Source of the DNA: Aliivibrio wodanis
GTDB lineage: Bacteria > Pseudomonadota > Gammaproteobacteria > Enterobacterales > Vibrionaceae
Direction: 5' to 3'
DNA length: 64,000 nucleotides
Assembly: GCA_000953695.1 (NCBI GenBank)
Contig: LN554846.1
Coordinates: 1,116,001-1,180,000 of the forward strand
Numbering within the stretch: position 1 is the first letter of the stretch; each line of letters begins with the position of its first letter. Positions 34,401 to 43,169 of this stretch are shown piece after piece. Under the pieces are notes generated by a model. It was not told the origin of the DNA. It saw only the letters and a list, made by a program, of their open reading frames with translations, and ran no database searches. A program made the position numbers and the translations under genes.

Positions 34401-34927
34401 CATTCACAGTGCTGACTATTTTGAATATCTCTGGTGTAGTGCCCATCGGTTTGATTTAGTGGGAAATCTAAGCCTGAGCATTCTAATAATGTCGTTTTTC
34501 CACTGTTTTGTGGGCCAATAACCATATACCAAGGCAATTGATATTTAACATTACTATTGAGCTTTCCATATAACCCTGCGCGTTTGATGGTCGCAATAGC
34601 TGTGTCTAGTTTCTCTTTTAGAGTAGAACTGTGTTCTTGTATGTAAGCCTGTTCAGATTGTGCAGCTTCGTACGCTTCTCTATTTTCTTCTTTTTGTGCT
34701 TCACGTTTCTCTAGCCACCAAAGAGTAAGATTTAAAGCTCCCCATAATAATAAGCAAATGAAAACAGTCAGTATTTTACCAGTGGTAGTTTCAATTAATG
34801 GAATGTTAGCAATAGCTATATGCTTACCAAACAAACAGATTAGCAATGCAATAATTAAGCTACATAATAAACTCCAGCACCATGTTTTTTTTAAAAGAGT
34901 AAATAGTGATCTAAAAAATGATTTCAT
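31406..34927 (-). CDS. tssM: T6SS membrane complex protein TssM (IcmF/VasK)
   Basis: The 1173-residue protein spans the inner membrane with TssL and reaches TssJ in the outer membrane. Two helices lie at residues about 18-70, a cytoplasmic NTPase domain carries Walker A GPQNSGKT at 138-145, a third helix is near 447-467 (IYAASFALIIGFGSLWATSF), and a long periplasmic part ends with the ImcF-related beta domain that meets TssJ. The P-loop is intact. It follows tssL by 11 bp. Confidence 0.96.
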   Translation of the reverse strand: MKSFFRSLFTLLKKTWCWSLLCSLIIALLICLFGKHIAIANIPLIETTTGKILTVFICLLLWGALNLTLWWLEKREAQKEENREAYEAAQSEQAYIQEHSSTLKEKLDTAIATIKRAGLYGKLNSNVKYQLPWYMVIGPQNSGKTTLLECSGLDFPLNQTDGHYTRDIQNSQHCEWYFANHAVLLDAAGRFFDQHEHQLSKPIWNRFLKSLRNKRRRRPINGVILTIDITELQAPDESSIELQARYVRERLQELRHELSSDMPIYFLLTKMDKVEGFEPFFASLSREEMDQVFGITFNEGEGQQADKIKQEFEKLILRVDSQVMSRLHEERDVMKRAELLQFPRQLSFLAERLALFSELAFTKTRYHQASHLRGLYLTSVPAPTNIQADSTTSNIGKNIGISSRVLPTYQHQRGFFIRKLLDEVIFPNSELATLDQHYEKKVKLKNTAIYAASFALIIGFGSLWATSFLTNHHKQQQLLALTQDYNQNIVHLSPLAPSVELLPTLNALLKATQIYPENSNTFSEEVSGLQQGQKLRIAAENAYQQQLITLLLPKVTGELEHQVTNNQENREFLTPSLRAYLMLNLHEHLDKDYLKQWMGLHWSYLYSGSATEQNSLQTHFSNLLNIGFEPVLLNDNLVAKSRKYLREADISEVVYQQLKQDAKEIDLRDIKLGDYLGVNQSIFNNTTSVIPGLYTQKGYQSVFLSKGLDQVKQLIDENWVIGLSSDLSTNEIRSLYAKVEDLYFHDYIRYWKEAVDQLQIKPSKNIDEAILQISNITGSSQPILKLLNLIRENTTFIDQTQLASNAVEVTKKLPVSTKLKKVASLGLHSVEERSQSARKAVSNQFEPLNLLLTDKAQATIPLEDALVVINELSGRLSMVKFSPNPELSAFKIARDRMQGIPNELNDIRVMAETLPQPLQQWWKQLSNNAWGIVLNHSREHVQMAYQDKVVNHYAIALSGRYPFKNSNQDVNIADFDEFFQNGGILDNFFEAYLASFVNKQKGTFTQKTLHGHSLGLSKSFLNQYSYGLTIQKMFYGSKGKEANVSFRIAPFELDASALQSTFYYGKNKFAYRHGPIQKKSFTWPITNQRQYVSFVLQDLSGAKVVNQQNSGPWAFFRVLDKFNVNKYRGHDVIKLDLENKGMKAKYLIYSDRTPNPFNRKLLSSFYLPKRING

Positions 34928-34938
34928 CCGTGAAAATC

Positions 34939-35772
34939 CTATAATTCAATCTGTTGAAATACTTGAATAACATGCTCTGATTGTTGGTTTAATACATAGT
35001 AAAACCCGCCATAAATGGCACACAGAGAAAAAGCGACAACACAAATAATGCCTATCCATGATGTTTGTCGTGTTAATTTATGACGCTGTACTTGCTTAGG
35101 TTCCCAATTAGGAGATAAGCTAGATTCTTCATTACAGCGTAAAGAACGAACTTGACGGTATAGTGAATCTCGAATCGCTTCGAGATCTATTAATCCTCTT
35201 GATAAAACACGATATTTCCCTTCAAACCCTAAACTAAGGCATAAATACATTAACTCGAGAAGATCTAGATATTTTGCTGGATTTCGACTTAACTTTTCTA
35301 ATAATAGAAAGAATTTTTCACCGCCATAGGTTTCATTATGAAAGCTACTTAGCATACTTTGTGAAGCCCAATGACTTTCAGAACCCCAAGGGGTAGTTAC
35401 AATGATTTCGTCAACAAAGGTACATAATAGATAGCGTGATAGTGCGACATAGTTATTTTCAACCCCTGAATTAAGAGCTTGAAATTCAAAAGATTTTAGC
35501 TCTTCAACTAATTTTTGTTTAAGTAGTTCGATGTCTTGATAGCTTTCTTTTTTTAAATCACAGGTAATACATAGTAAAGAAGAGGCCGCACTAATTAATG
35601 GATTATTTCCAGCAAAATTATATTCTTCTGGTTTAATGCGAGCGGCATAAACCATACGGTCTTGAAGTTGATCGAATTTAGGTGCTCCTACATTTTGAGT
35701 AAGAGTTGGGTTAACTTGATTAGGTTCTTGAGTGATTAGGACTGTGCGATCATCCATGCTACTGCTGTTCAT
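34939..35772 (-). CDS. tssL: T6SS membrane protein TssL (DotU/VasF)
   Basis: The 277-residue protein has the cytoplasmic DotU domain (NPLISAASSLLCITCDLKKE; CTFVDEIIVTTPWG; FFLLLEKLSRNP) and one C-terminal membrane helix (IGIICVVAFSLCAIYGGFYYV). There is no C-terminal OmpA-type peptidoglycan-binding extension, so cell-wall anchoring must come from another protein. Its start is one base from the tssK stop. Confidence 0.95.
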   Translation of the reverse strand: MNSSSMDDRTVLITQEPNQVNPTLTQNVGAPKFDQLQDRMVYAARIKPEEYNFAGNNPLISAASSLLCITCDLKKESYQDIELLKQKLVEELKSFEFQALNSGVENNYVALSRYLLCTFVDEIIVTTPWGSESHWASQSMLSSFHNETYGGEKFFLLLEKLSRNPAKYLDLLELMYLCLSLGFEGKYRVLSRGLIDLEAIRDSLYRQVRSLRCNEESSLSPNWEPKQVQRHKLTRQTSWIGIICVVAFSLCAIYGGFYYVLNQQSEHVIQVFQQIEL

Positions 35773-35773
35773 T

Positions 35774-37096
35774 TTAGCTATTCCTTATTGCCCAAAAGAA
35801 GAGAGATAGGTCAGGGAAGTCCCCTGCGATATGGAAGGCGAAACCACCAGATTGAGCTAATTGAGAACGGTCATTAGCGTTGAGATCTAATGTGAAATAG
35901 CAGTAGTCACCATGAAATGGTACCTGTCTTGGCGCAACAGAAAGAGAACGACAAGTTATTCCTGGCAGTTGTAGGTTTACTAAGTTCCGTATTTTTTCAA
36001 CTGGGCCTACTTTAAGTTGCGGTGGTAATTGTTTACGCAAGCTTTCTGCATCAGTATGAGAACGAGCCGCAAGAATAAAGGTAGCTTCTTGTAATAAATT
36101 TTCGTCTGAAATTGGAGCGATGAGTACGCCATGATTTCTTTTTTGAAGGGGTATCTCAAATGCATTTTGTTTTAAAGATTGATTTAACTGTTTACGGAGC
36201 TGAAATAGAATAGTTTCAAAAGATTCACCTTGTTCTTTATGATTATATGCTATTTCTAGATTTGCTCTTCGGTGAGTCGAGTCATAGGTGGATAACTCAC
36301 CTTGTAGTGAAGTTAAAAGTAAGAATAGTTCTTCAGGGTGATAAGATCTACATTTGTTTAGGTAGTGAAATTGAGGCTCGTACTTATTAAGCAATTGTAG
36401 TAGTAAGAAATCTCCAATTTCAGATGTTGCATGGCCTGATTTGGTAATTCGCTCTGCTAATATATTGGCCTTATGGCTAAGTAATGTGAGGACTTCTCGT
36501 AAAGCACGATGAACTAAAGAGGAGTTAAGTCCATTAATAAAGCTCGCTTCGAAGTGAGAATTTAGTTGAATTGCTCCTTCGGGAGTGACTTGCTTTATTT
36601 CACATAATTTTAATTTTACCCAATGGCTGTCAATTTCATCCTCGGTAATAATATGGAAATCGAGTTCACCACAGTTGATCGTCTGTAAGTTTTGCTCTTG
36701 TGCATTGTTATCAGCAACAGTCAGCTCATAGGCTACGTAGCGAGTATTAATTTCTGTTTCTTTTTCTTCACGAGCTTCTGGGCTATTTAACGTTGAGAGT
36801 GAAATAGCTAAGTAAAGATTGAGATTTGTTTCAGGCGCGTTGGATTCCCATATGATAGGAGTGGTTTGATGTTGAATATCAAATAAAGACCCATCAGGAA
36901 GAACCCCTGATGCTTGACTGATCACTATCTTACCTACGGATAGGTGGTGGGTATCAAAACTTAATGAATGAAATCCCCAATTAAATCTATGTTGTTGTTG
37001 AGTCCTTATCTGCAACTGATTATGGTAATAACGATCATTTTGCTGAAAGTGCTGAGGGCGTAATAACATGCCTTCTTTCCATATGACTTTTTGCAT
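35774..37096 (-). CDS. tssK: T6SS baseplate protein TssK (VasE)
   Basis: The 440-residue protein begins MQKVIWKEGMLLRPQHFQQN, the hallmark of TssK, which links the baseplate (TssE-F-G) to the membrane complex. The neck and head regions (VLIAPISDENLLQEATFILA; PGITCRSLSVAPRQVPFHGD) are present and length is normal. Confidence 0.96.
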   Translation of the reverse strand: MQKVIWKEGMLLRPQHFQQNDRYYHNQLQIRTQQQHRFNWGFHSLSFDTHHLSVGKIVISQASGVLPDGSLFDIQHQTTPIIWESNAPETNLNLYLAISLSTLNSPEAREEKETEINTRYVAYELTVADNNAQEQNLQTINCGELDFHIITEDEIDSHWVKLKLCEIKQVTPEGAIQLNSHFEASFINGLNSSLVHRALREVLTLLSHKANILAERITKSGHATSEIGDFLLLQLLNKYEPQFHYLNKCRSYHPEELFLLLTSLQGELSTYDSTHRRANLEIAYNHKEQGESFETILFQLRKQLNQSLKQNAFEIPLQKRNHGVLIAPISDENLLQEATFILAARSHTDAESLRKQLPPQLKVGPVEKIRNLVNLQLPGITCRSLSVAPRQVPFHGDYCYFTLDLNANDRSQLAQSGGFAFHIAGDFPDLSLFFWAIRNS

Positions 37097-37107
37097 TTAT
37101 TTTCCCT

Positions 37108-37596
37108 CTAAATACGAGTGCTATTTTTTAGTGAAGATGATTTTTTTTTCACACGTTCTAATTTTACAATGGCATTATCTGTGGCAATGAGCTCAATCTT
37201 CTGTGCTTCTTCTTGCTCAACGGTATATATGTAGTGCCATTTAGCATTTTCTATATGTTGATAAGCCCCAATAATTGCAAGGTATTGCCCTTTGGCATCG
37301 AGTTGTAATTTAATGGTTTTCCGATCTCCAGGGCGTAGAATCATCTCTTCTTCAGCAATAAAATCAGCACCTAAAGTTGATTGGGCATTATTGTATAAAT
37401 CAAAAAATTCAGCATTCTCAAAACTAGTGATTGATGAGATCTCAATGACCCTAATTACTAGTGGGGAGGGGCGATCTACATGATCCGGGTTTAGATTGGC
37501 TGAAGCGTTAAGAGTTAGTGCAACATAAGTCGGGTCTGGAACACTGCTGCATGCATTCAAAAAAAATATGGTAATGAGAAGAAACAATTTTTTCAT
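37108..37596 (-). CDS. tssJ: T6SS outer-membrane lipoprotein TssJ (VasD)
   Basis: The 162-residue protein has a lipoprotein signal MKKLFLLITIFFLNAC with the modified Cys16, followed by a transthyretin-like beta sandwich (TYVALTLNASANLNPDHVDR; SPLVIRVIEISS; LRPGDRKTIKLQLDAKGQYL). It anchors TssM to the outer membrane. It lies 11 bp from tssK in the same operon. Confidence 0.94.
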   Translation of the reverse strand: MKKLFLLITIFFLNACSSVPDPTYVALTLNASANLNPDHVDRPSPLVIRVIEISSITSFENAEFFDLYNNAQSTLGADFIAEEEMILRPGDRKTIKLQLDAKGQYLAIIGAYQHIENAKWHYIYTVEQEEAQKIELIATDNAIVKLERVKKKSSSLKNSTRI

Positions 37597-37632
37597 TAGA
37601 TTACATCCTTTAAATCATTCATATATTAGCTA

Positions 37633-38919
37633 TTACACACGCAGTGCAGCAGAGAGCATTTGTAATTGAGTTTCATATTGTTTAGCAAAATCTTGTTCTA
37701 ATAGAGCATTTCTCCAATCTGGATCTTTGTTTATTTTTTCGTGTAATTTTATATATGACTGCCAATATTGCGCATCGGCTTTACCAAATTTACTGTGGAC
37801 GCCTTCTTGAACAAATCGATAAACTAAGGTTTGAGGAGACAGTTTTTCAATGAGAGTATCTAAAGTGCTTTGGCAAGCATCATGAATAGCAAGTTGATTT
37901 GCTTGAATGTCTTTACAGCTTTGATTGATAGCTTCAATACCTTGTAAGTATCCTGGTTTATGATGAAGTATGACATTGAGTGCATCGTTTACATCGTGGC
38001 TGAATTTGATTGGATTATTACCTTGAGCTTGAATTGTAGTTGCGTTCGCCGTCAGCTTATTTTTCATTTCAGTTCTAGTACGAAGCAGTTGCTGTATACC
38101 ACTTATAGAGCTGCGTAAAGCTGCCCCAATTTCAAATAAAGTTTGTTCTGGATCATCTAAATCAGTTAACTCAATGCCTAGGCCTTTGGATAGTGCTGCT
38201 AAATATGCCTCGTTATTGCTAAGAGCTTGTTCTATATGAGAAGGTGAATTTAAATGAGTTGAGCTATTTGATGTTGATTGTGTGGTTGCTTTGGGTTTTA
38301 TCTGTTGAGGCTCTAATTCAATATCATCATTGATAACGTCTTCATTTAATACTGGTGAAATAAATTGTTCTTTAAGTAATGCATCATCCATGATCAATTG
38401 AGAAGGAATAGTCTCTTCAACTTGTTTTAAAATGATATCTTCATCACTATTGAGTAACTCTTCAATGGGAGTATTACTTAAAAAGCTATCATCAGGGATC
38501 ATGTCAAATACAGAGGGGGCTTGTTCTGTACCGTGATTCGCTAATGGATCTAATAATGGGTTATTATTCTTATTAGGAGAAATATAATTAGTTGGATCTT
38601 GGAGGAGGCGAGCTCTCAATTTGATAAACCCAAGTTCATATACATCACCATGAGAAATAGGATGTAGCTCACCATTATTTAAAGAAGCTTCTTGGCCGTT
38701 TAGGTAAGTCCCATTAGTGCTGCTATCAGTAATGAAATATTGTTCATTATCAAAACTAATTGAGGCGTGAATATTTGATAATTGGCGCTTAGAGTCCGCA
38801 ATATACCAATCAGCATCGCTGCTTCGACCTATAGTCCCTCCGGCTTTTTTAAATGTAAAAGTAGGAAGAGTATCCATAGGAAGATCTTGTGATTGAATAA
38901 TGTCAAAAATTAATTCCAT
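37633..38919 (-). CDS. tagH: FHA-domain protein of the T6SS (Fha/TagH, VasC)
   Basis: The 428-residue protein starts with a forkhead-associated domain (GGTIGRSSDADWYI; LSNIHASISFDN; TDSSTNGTYLNG), which binds phosphothreonine, then an acidic low-complexity linker (about 120-220), and a C-terminal TagH-type helical domain (EAYLAALSKGLGIEL, RFVQEGVHSKFGKADAQYWQ). With the kinase and phosphatase at the end of the operon it forms the usual post-translational switch. No TagQRST genes are visible. Confidence 0.92.
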   Translation of the reverse strand: MELIFDIIQSQDLPMDTLPTFTFKKAGGTIGRSSDADWYIADSKRQLSNIHASISFDNEQYFITDSSTNGTYLNGQEASLNNGELHPISHGDVYELGFIKLRARLLQDPTNYISPNKNNNPLLDPLANHGTEQAPSVFDMIPDDSFLSNTPIEELLNSDEDIILKQVEETIPSQLIMDDALLKEQFISPVLNEDVINDDIELEPQQIKPKATTQSTSNSSTHLNSPSHIEQALSNNEAYLAALSKGLGIELTDLDDPEQTLFEIGAALRSSISGIQQLLRTRTEMKNKLTANATTIQAQGNNPIKFSHDVNDALNVILHHKPGYLQGIEAINQSCKDIQANQLAIHDACQSTLDTLIEKLSPQTLVYRFVQEGVHSKFGKADAQYWQSYIKLHEKINKDPDWRNALLEQDFAKQYETQLQMLSAALRV

Positions 38920-38920
38920 C

Positions 38921-39049
38921 TTATTCTTCCTCTGAAATTAAAGTGATTTGTTTTTGTGGTTCTGGATTACCAACAGGGCGATAGTCATCGTAATTACTGC
39001 ATGCTGAGAGTAGAAGTAGGGTCGTGATCAGTGAAAAGCGTAACAACAT
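38921..39049 (-). CDS. Very small T6SS-cluster lipoprotein (42 residues)
   Basis: Between the sigma-54 regulator and the FHA gene the minus strand encodes MLLRFSLITTLLLLSACSNY, a lipoprotein signal with lipobox LSAC and Cys17, followed by only 25 mature residues (YDDYRPVGNPEPQKQ and a glutamate-rich end). The gene fits tightly: it ends one base before the FHA start codon and starts two bases from the regulator stop. Its function is unknown; a pilot or accessory lipoprotein for the membrane complex is one idea. Confidence 0.7.
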   Translation of the reverse strand: MLLRFSLITTLLLLSACSNYDDYRPVGNPEPQKQITLISEEE

Positions 39050-39051
39050 GC

Positions 39052-40584
39052 TTAATATCTCCATTCTTTTGCTGATAAATTAAATTTACGTAATCGATAA
39101 TCGAGTGAACCTTTTGATAGTTCGAGTCGGTTGGCAATTGTTTGTAAATGTCCTTGATGTTTTTCTAAATAAGTCGTCAGTACTGTTTTTTCAAACTGCT
39201 CTATTTGAGAAGAAAGACTGCCTGTGAGTGTTGTTTCTTTCTGTTTTTTAGGCGTCATTAGCATAATATCGCTGAGCACTTTGCTGATGATGGATTTATT
39301 TAATTGTTGAGTATCAGGATCTTCCATACAGCAACGCTCTATAATGTTTTTTAATTCTCTAATATTGCCTGGAAATGAATACGTAGTTAGATATTCGAGA
39401 AAATCTTTAGTTAATTCAGGTGTTGACTGGTGAAGCTCTTGGGAGTAATTAGCTGCAAAAAAGCGACTAAGAAGCGCAATATCTCCATTTCTTTCTCTTA
39501 GTGGAGGAAGCGCTATGGGAAATTGGGCTAAACGGAAATAGAGATCTTGACGAAACTCACCGAGTTCTATTTTTTTTATTAATGCTTGATGAGTTGCAGA
39601 AATAATCTTTACATCAACATCATAGAGAGTGGTTGAGCCAAGAGGGCGTACCTTTTTCTCTTCCAATACGCGCAGCAATTTGGCTTGAAGTGAGGATGGC
39701 ATGTCCCCAATTTCATCTAAAAATAGAATGCCTTTATCTGCTGAACGAATTAATCCAATATAATCTCTATCGGCTCCAGTAAATGCGCCTTTCTGGTAAC
39801 CAAATAATTCACTCTCTAATAGATGTTCAGGAATAGATGCACAATTTTGAATTATATAAGGCTCGTTTCTTCGGTTACCAAATTGATGAATTGCTTTGGC
39901 TATTAGCTCTTTACCACTGCCGGTTTCACCAGTAACTAACACATTACGATGTATATGCAGTGCTTTAGAAATAGTTAATCGTACGTTTTTAATCGCTTGG
40001 CTTTCTCCAATGATATTTAAGTCAGAAGGAATATGAGCCGATTGTGATTGAGGAGCTAGTTTTTCTTCCAAGGAATGAGGTTGGGTTTTTAAGGTGAATG
40101 CTAAGCGATCAATTGCTAATGAATTAAGCGTATTAATGGTTTGTCTGTCGCTCTTTTGATAACAAGTAAAACGTGAAAAATAGAACATCAATACCCCTGA
40201 AACACGCCCTTGAGCATTTCTTAATGGCATGAATTCAACTTCACCATCAGTGAGTGAATAATGTTCAGAATGATCAAATAGGGTGTCTTTAATTTCATCA
40301 CTACATTGACTGAAATGAAGGTTAAAATTACGTCCTTCACTCATGCAAAGCGTTAAAGTGTTGAATTCGCTATAGTCTGTATTAATACGTTGATTGGCGT
40401 GTTGACTCTGCTCGACAGAAACGAGTTTGATTTTGCTATCGCCATTTGTTTGTGTGAAGCCTTCTGCCATTTTAAACAGTTGAGTTCCTGAGGCTTGAGA
40501 TAAAAAGCAAATGACTTTTTGAGCACCACTGTGCTTGAGAACCCCAGATAACCAACATTGAGTAAACTCCCCTTGATCTGACAT
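39052..40584 (-). CDS. vasH: Sigma-54-dependent T6SS regulator (VasH-like)
   Basis: The 510-residue protein has an N-terminal GAF-like region (1-170), an AAA+ domain with Walker A GETGSGKE at 219-226, the sigma-54 contact loop GAFTGA at 266-271, Walker B ILFLDEIGDMP and the sensor RLAQFPIALPPLRER, and a C-terminal Fis-type helix-turn-helix (HLQTIANRLELSKGSLDYRL). It would activate RpoN promoters of T6SS genes, typically the unlinked hcp/vgrG clusters. It sits within the operon directly after tssH. Confidence 0.93.
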   Translation of the reverse strand: MSDQGEFTQCWLSGVLKHSGAQKVICFLSQASGTQLFKMAEGFTQTNGDSKIKLVSVEQSQHANQRINTDYSEFNTLTLCMSEGRNFNLHFSQCSDEIKDTLFDHSEHYSLTDGEVEFMPLRNAQGRVSGVLMFYFSRFTCYQKSDRQTINTLNSLAIDRLAFTLKTQPHSLEEKLAPQSQSAHIPSDLNIIGESQAIKNVRLTISKALHIHRNVLVTGETGSGKELIAKAIHQFGNRRNEPYIIQNCASIPEHLLESELFGYQKGAFTGADRDYIGLIRSADKGILFLDEIGDMPSSLQAKLLRVLEEKKVRPLGSTTLYDVDVKIISATHQALIKKIELGEFRQDLYFRLAQFPIALPPLRERNGDIALLSRFFAANYSQELHQSTPELTKDFLEYLTTYSFPGNIRELKNIIERCCMEDPDTQQLNKSIISKVLSDIMLMTPKKQKETTLTGSLSSQIEQFEKTVLTTYLEKHQGHLQTIANRLELSKGSLDYRLRKFNLSAKEWRY

Positions 40585-40586
40585 AG

Positions 40587-43169
40587 TTACTCCCCAAACT
40601 CACAGCAAACTTGTCCATCAAAGTCGATAGCAAGAGTGATTTGGCGTAATGGATCTTTTCGAGCAAGTGCCAATAAAATTTGAGATGAAAACGCAGGTTT
40701 TAATTGATGATTAATAATGGCATCAATGTTTCGAGCACCAGTTTCGGTTAAGGTGCAGCTTTGAGCTATGTGATGGGCAATGTCTTTATCATAATCTAGC
40801 GTAATGTCTTGTTGTAGAAGCTGATCTTGCAGTTGGTTTAATCGAATAGTCACCAAGGCTTCCATACTATCTAGCTCAAGCGGGAAAAAAGGAACGACGT
40901 TCATTCGACCAACCAGTGCTGGTTTAAAGTATTGATTTAGCGTTGGGCGAATGGCTTTGGTTAGCTCGGCAGTGGTGGGTTTTTCTTCTTGGCTGCACAG
41001 GGCTTCAATTTGGTCTGATGCCAAGTTAGAGGTCATTATAATCAAGGTTTGTTTAAAGTTTATCTCGCGCCCTTCTCCATCATTAGCAACACCTTTGTCA
41101 AAAATTTGATAGAAAATGTTCATTACGTCAGGATCTGCTTTTTCCACTTCATCTAATAAAATGACAGAGTAGGGACGTTGGCGTACAGCTTCGGTCAATA
41201 CACCACCTTCGCCGTAACCAACATAACCTGGAGGTGAGCCGATTAATCGTGAAACAGTATGTTTTTCTTGGAACTCAGACATATTAATGGTGGTAAGAAA
41301 TTGCTCACCGCCATACATAAGATCAGCAATTGCTTGTGCGGTTTGTGTTTTCCCAACGCCACTTGGGCCGATAAACAGAAAAACTCCCGTTGGGGCATTT
41401 GGGTTATTAAGACCCGCAGCCGTAGCTTGAATCGCTTTTTCTAGTGCGATAACGGCTTGGTCTTGACCTTTAATTTGTTCTTTAAGTTGGCGTTTTATGT
41501 TCAGCACTTGGGTTGCTTGTCCGCGTTGTAAAGTGCTTAGTGGGATCCCTGTCCAGTGAGATACCACTTCTGCAACAAGAGAAGGGCAGGTTTCATAATT
41601 GACCAGAGAACCCGAAGTCTGGGCATTAGTGAGTTGCTGATAAATTTCTTGTTGATTGCAAACTAAGCGTTTATGTTCTGCTTCTTCATCGCATTGTGAA
41701 ATATCGATTCGTGAAGTCAGTAAGGCTTCTGCTAACTCTTTTTGCTCGCACCATTGCTGTTCTAGATCGTCAGCTTGCTGTTGCGTTTGGACTAAGGTGT
41801 CTTCAAGACGAGTGATGAGGCTTTCTTCGATATCAATTCCAGCTTGTTTGTCTCTTACAACGTAATTTAATTCTCGCTGGGTAATTGCAATGGTATGCAA
41901 AAGCGCTTCTAACGATTCTGGTTTGGCTTTGAGGTTGATTTTTACTCGGGCGCAAGCCGTGTCGAGCAGGTCAATAGCTTTATCTGGCAATTGACGCCCA
42001 CTAATATAACGAGAAGACAATTCAGCGGCGGCAATAATGGCATCGTCTCGGACATAAACGCCGTGACTCTCTTCATAGCGTTCAGCAAGTCCACGTAAGA
42101 TAGTGACGGCTTGTTCTACGCTAGGTTCAAGAACTGTTACTGGTTGGAATCGACGTGCTAAAGCAGGATCTTTTTCAATGTATTTTTTGTACTCAGACCA
42201 AGTGGTCGCGCCAATGGTTCGTAATTCACCACGAGCGAGTGCGGGTTTTAATAAGTTCGCCGCATCGTTACTCCCGGCTTGTCCACCTGCACCAATTAAG
42301 GTGTGGGCTTCATCAATGAAAAGAATGATGGGGCTTGGACTTTCTTGAACGGCAGTAATAACGAGATTTAAACGGCGTTCAAACTCACCTTTAATGCTTG
42401 CGCCGGCTTGTAATAAGCCTAAATCTAGCGAAAGAAGAGACACATTTTGTAAAAGATCAGGAACTTCACCTTGTGCTATTTTGATGGCTAAGCCTTCGAC
42501 TAACGCAGTTTTTCCTACTCCAGCTTCGCCAACAATCATCGGGTTGTTTTTACGACGACGAGCTAAAATGTCGACCATTTGTCTGATCTCACTGTCTCGG
42601 CATAATACTGGGTCGATTTTATCTTCTTTAGCGAGTTGAGTGTAATTGGTGGTGTAGGCCTCTAATGCACTCTGGTGCTCATGATTTGTATGTTCGTTTT
42701 GAGTCACAGAATCGATAAGACCTTCTACTTGCTGCTTTAATAATGCGGCAGGAATAATGCTTAATTCTCGATAATACGGAGTGTGACCATATTTATTGGG
42801 ATGAGTCAGTAAGGTTAATAATAAATTAGCGGCGAGTACTTCAGGGAGTTTCATTTCAAGCATCGAATATAGGTAACTTTCTTGTAACCATTCAATTAAA
42901 GCAGTCGAAAGTACGGGGTGGTTACTTTCAGAGGATGTGCTTTTTCTACCGTGTTGTAATGTTTCAATTAAGTGTTCGGTAGAGACGTTATATTGCTGAC
43001 ATGCTTTATTCCAAAAACTTTGTGGGTTATTTAATGCGGCTAAAATGAAATCTTCGCAGAGAACTTCGTTTCCTCCACGAGTGACGCACAGTTGTGCTGC
43101 TTGCTCTAACGCTAAGTGAGATTCTTTATCTAATGTTTTTATTAATTGAGGTAATTCTACGTTAATCAT
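40587..43169 (-). CDS. tssH: T6SS sheath-disassembly ATPase TssH (ClpV)
   Basis: This 860-residue AAA+ unfoldase recycles the contracted TssB/TssC sheath. It has a Clp N domain (1-150), AAA1 with Walker A GEAGVGKT at 214-221, a coiled middle domain (residues about 405-510), and AAA2 with GPSGVGKT near 602 plus LLDEVEKADPDVM. Both ATP sites are intact. Its start overlaps the tssG stop by 4 bp. Confidence 0.97.
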   Translation of the reverse strand: MINVELPQLIKTLDKESHLALEQAAQLCVTRGGNEVLCEDFILAALNNPQSFWNKACQQYNVSTEHLIETLQHGRKSTSSESNHPVLSTALIEWLQESYLYSMLEMKLPEVLAANLLLTLLTHPNKYGHTPYYRELSIIPAALLKQQVEGLIDSVTQNEHTNHEHQSALEAYTTNYTQLAKEDKIDPVLCRDSEIRQMVDILARRRKNNPMIVGEAGVGKTALVEGLAIKIAQGEVPDLLQNVSLLSLDLGLLQAGASIKGEFERRLNLVITAVQESPSPIILFIDEAHTLIGAGGQAGSNDAANLLKPALARGELRTIGATTWSEYKKYIEKDPALARRFQPVTVLEPSVEQAVTILRGLAERYEESHGVYVRDDAIIAAAELSSRYISGRQLPDKAIDLLDTACARVKINLKAKPESLEALLHTIAITQRELNYVVRDKQAGIDIEESLITRLEDTLVQTQQQADDLEQQWCEQKELAEALLTSRIDISQCDEEAEHKRLVCNQQEIYQQLTNAQTSGSLVNYETCPSLVAEVVSHWTGIPLSTLQRGQATQVLNIKRQLKEQIKGQDQAVIALEKAIQATAAGLNNPNAPTGVFLFIGPSGVGKTQTAQAIADLMYGGEQFLTTINMSEFQEKHTVSRLIGSPPGYVGYGEGGVLTEAVRQRPYSVILLDEVEKADPDVMNIFYQIFDKGVANDGEGREINFKQTLIIMTSNLASDQIEALCSQEEKPTTAELTKAIRPTLNQYFKPALVGRMNVVPFFPLELDSMEALVTIRLNQLQDQLLQQDITLDYDKDIAHHIAQSCTLTETGARNIDAIINHQLKPAFSSQILLALARKDPLRQITLAIDFDGQVCCEFGE

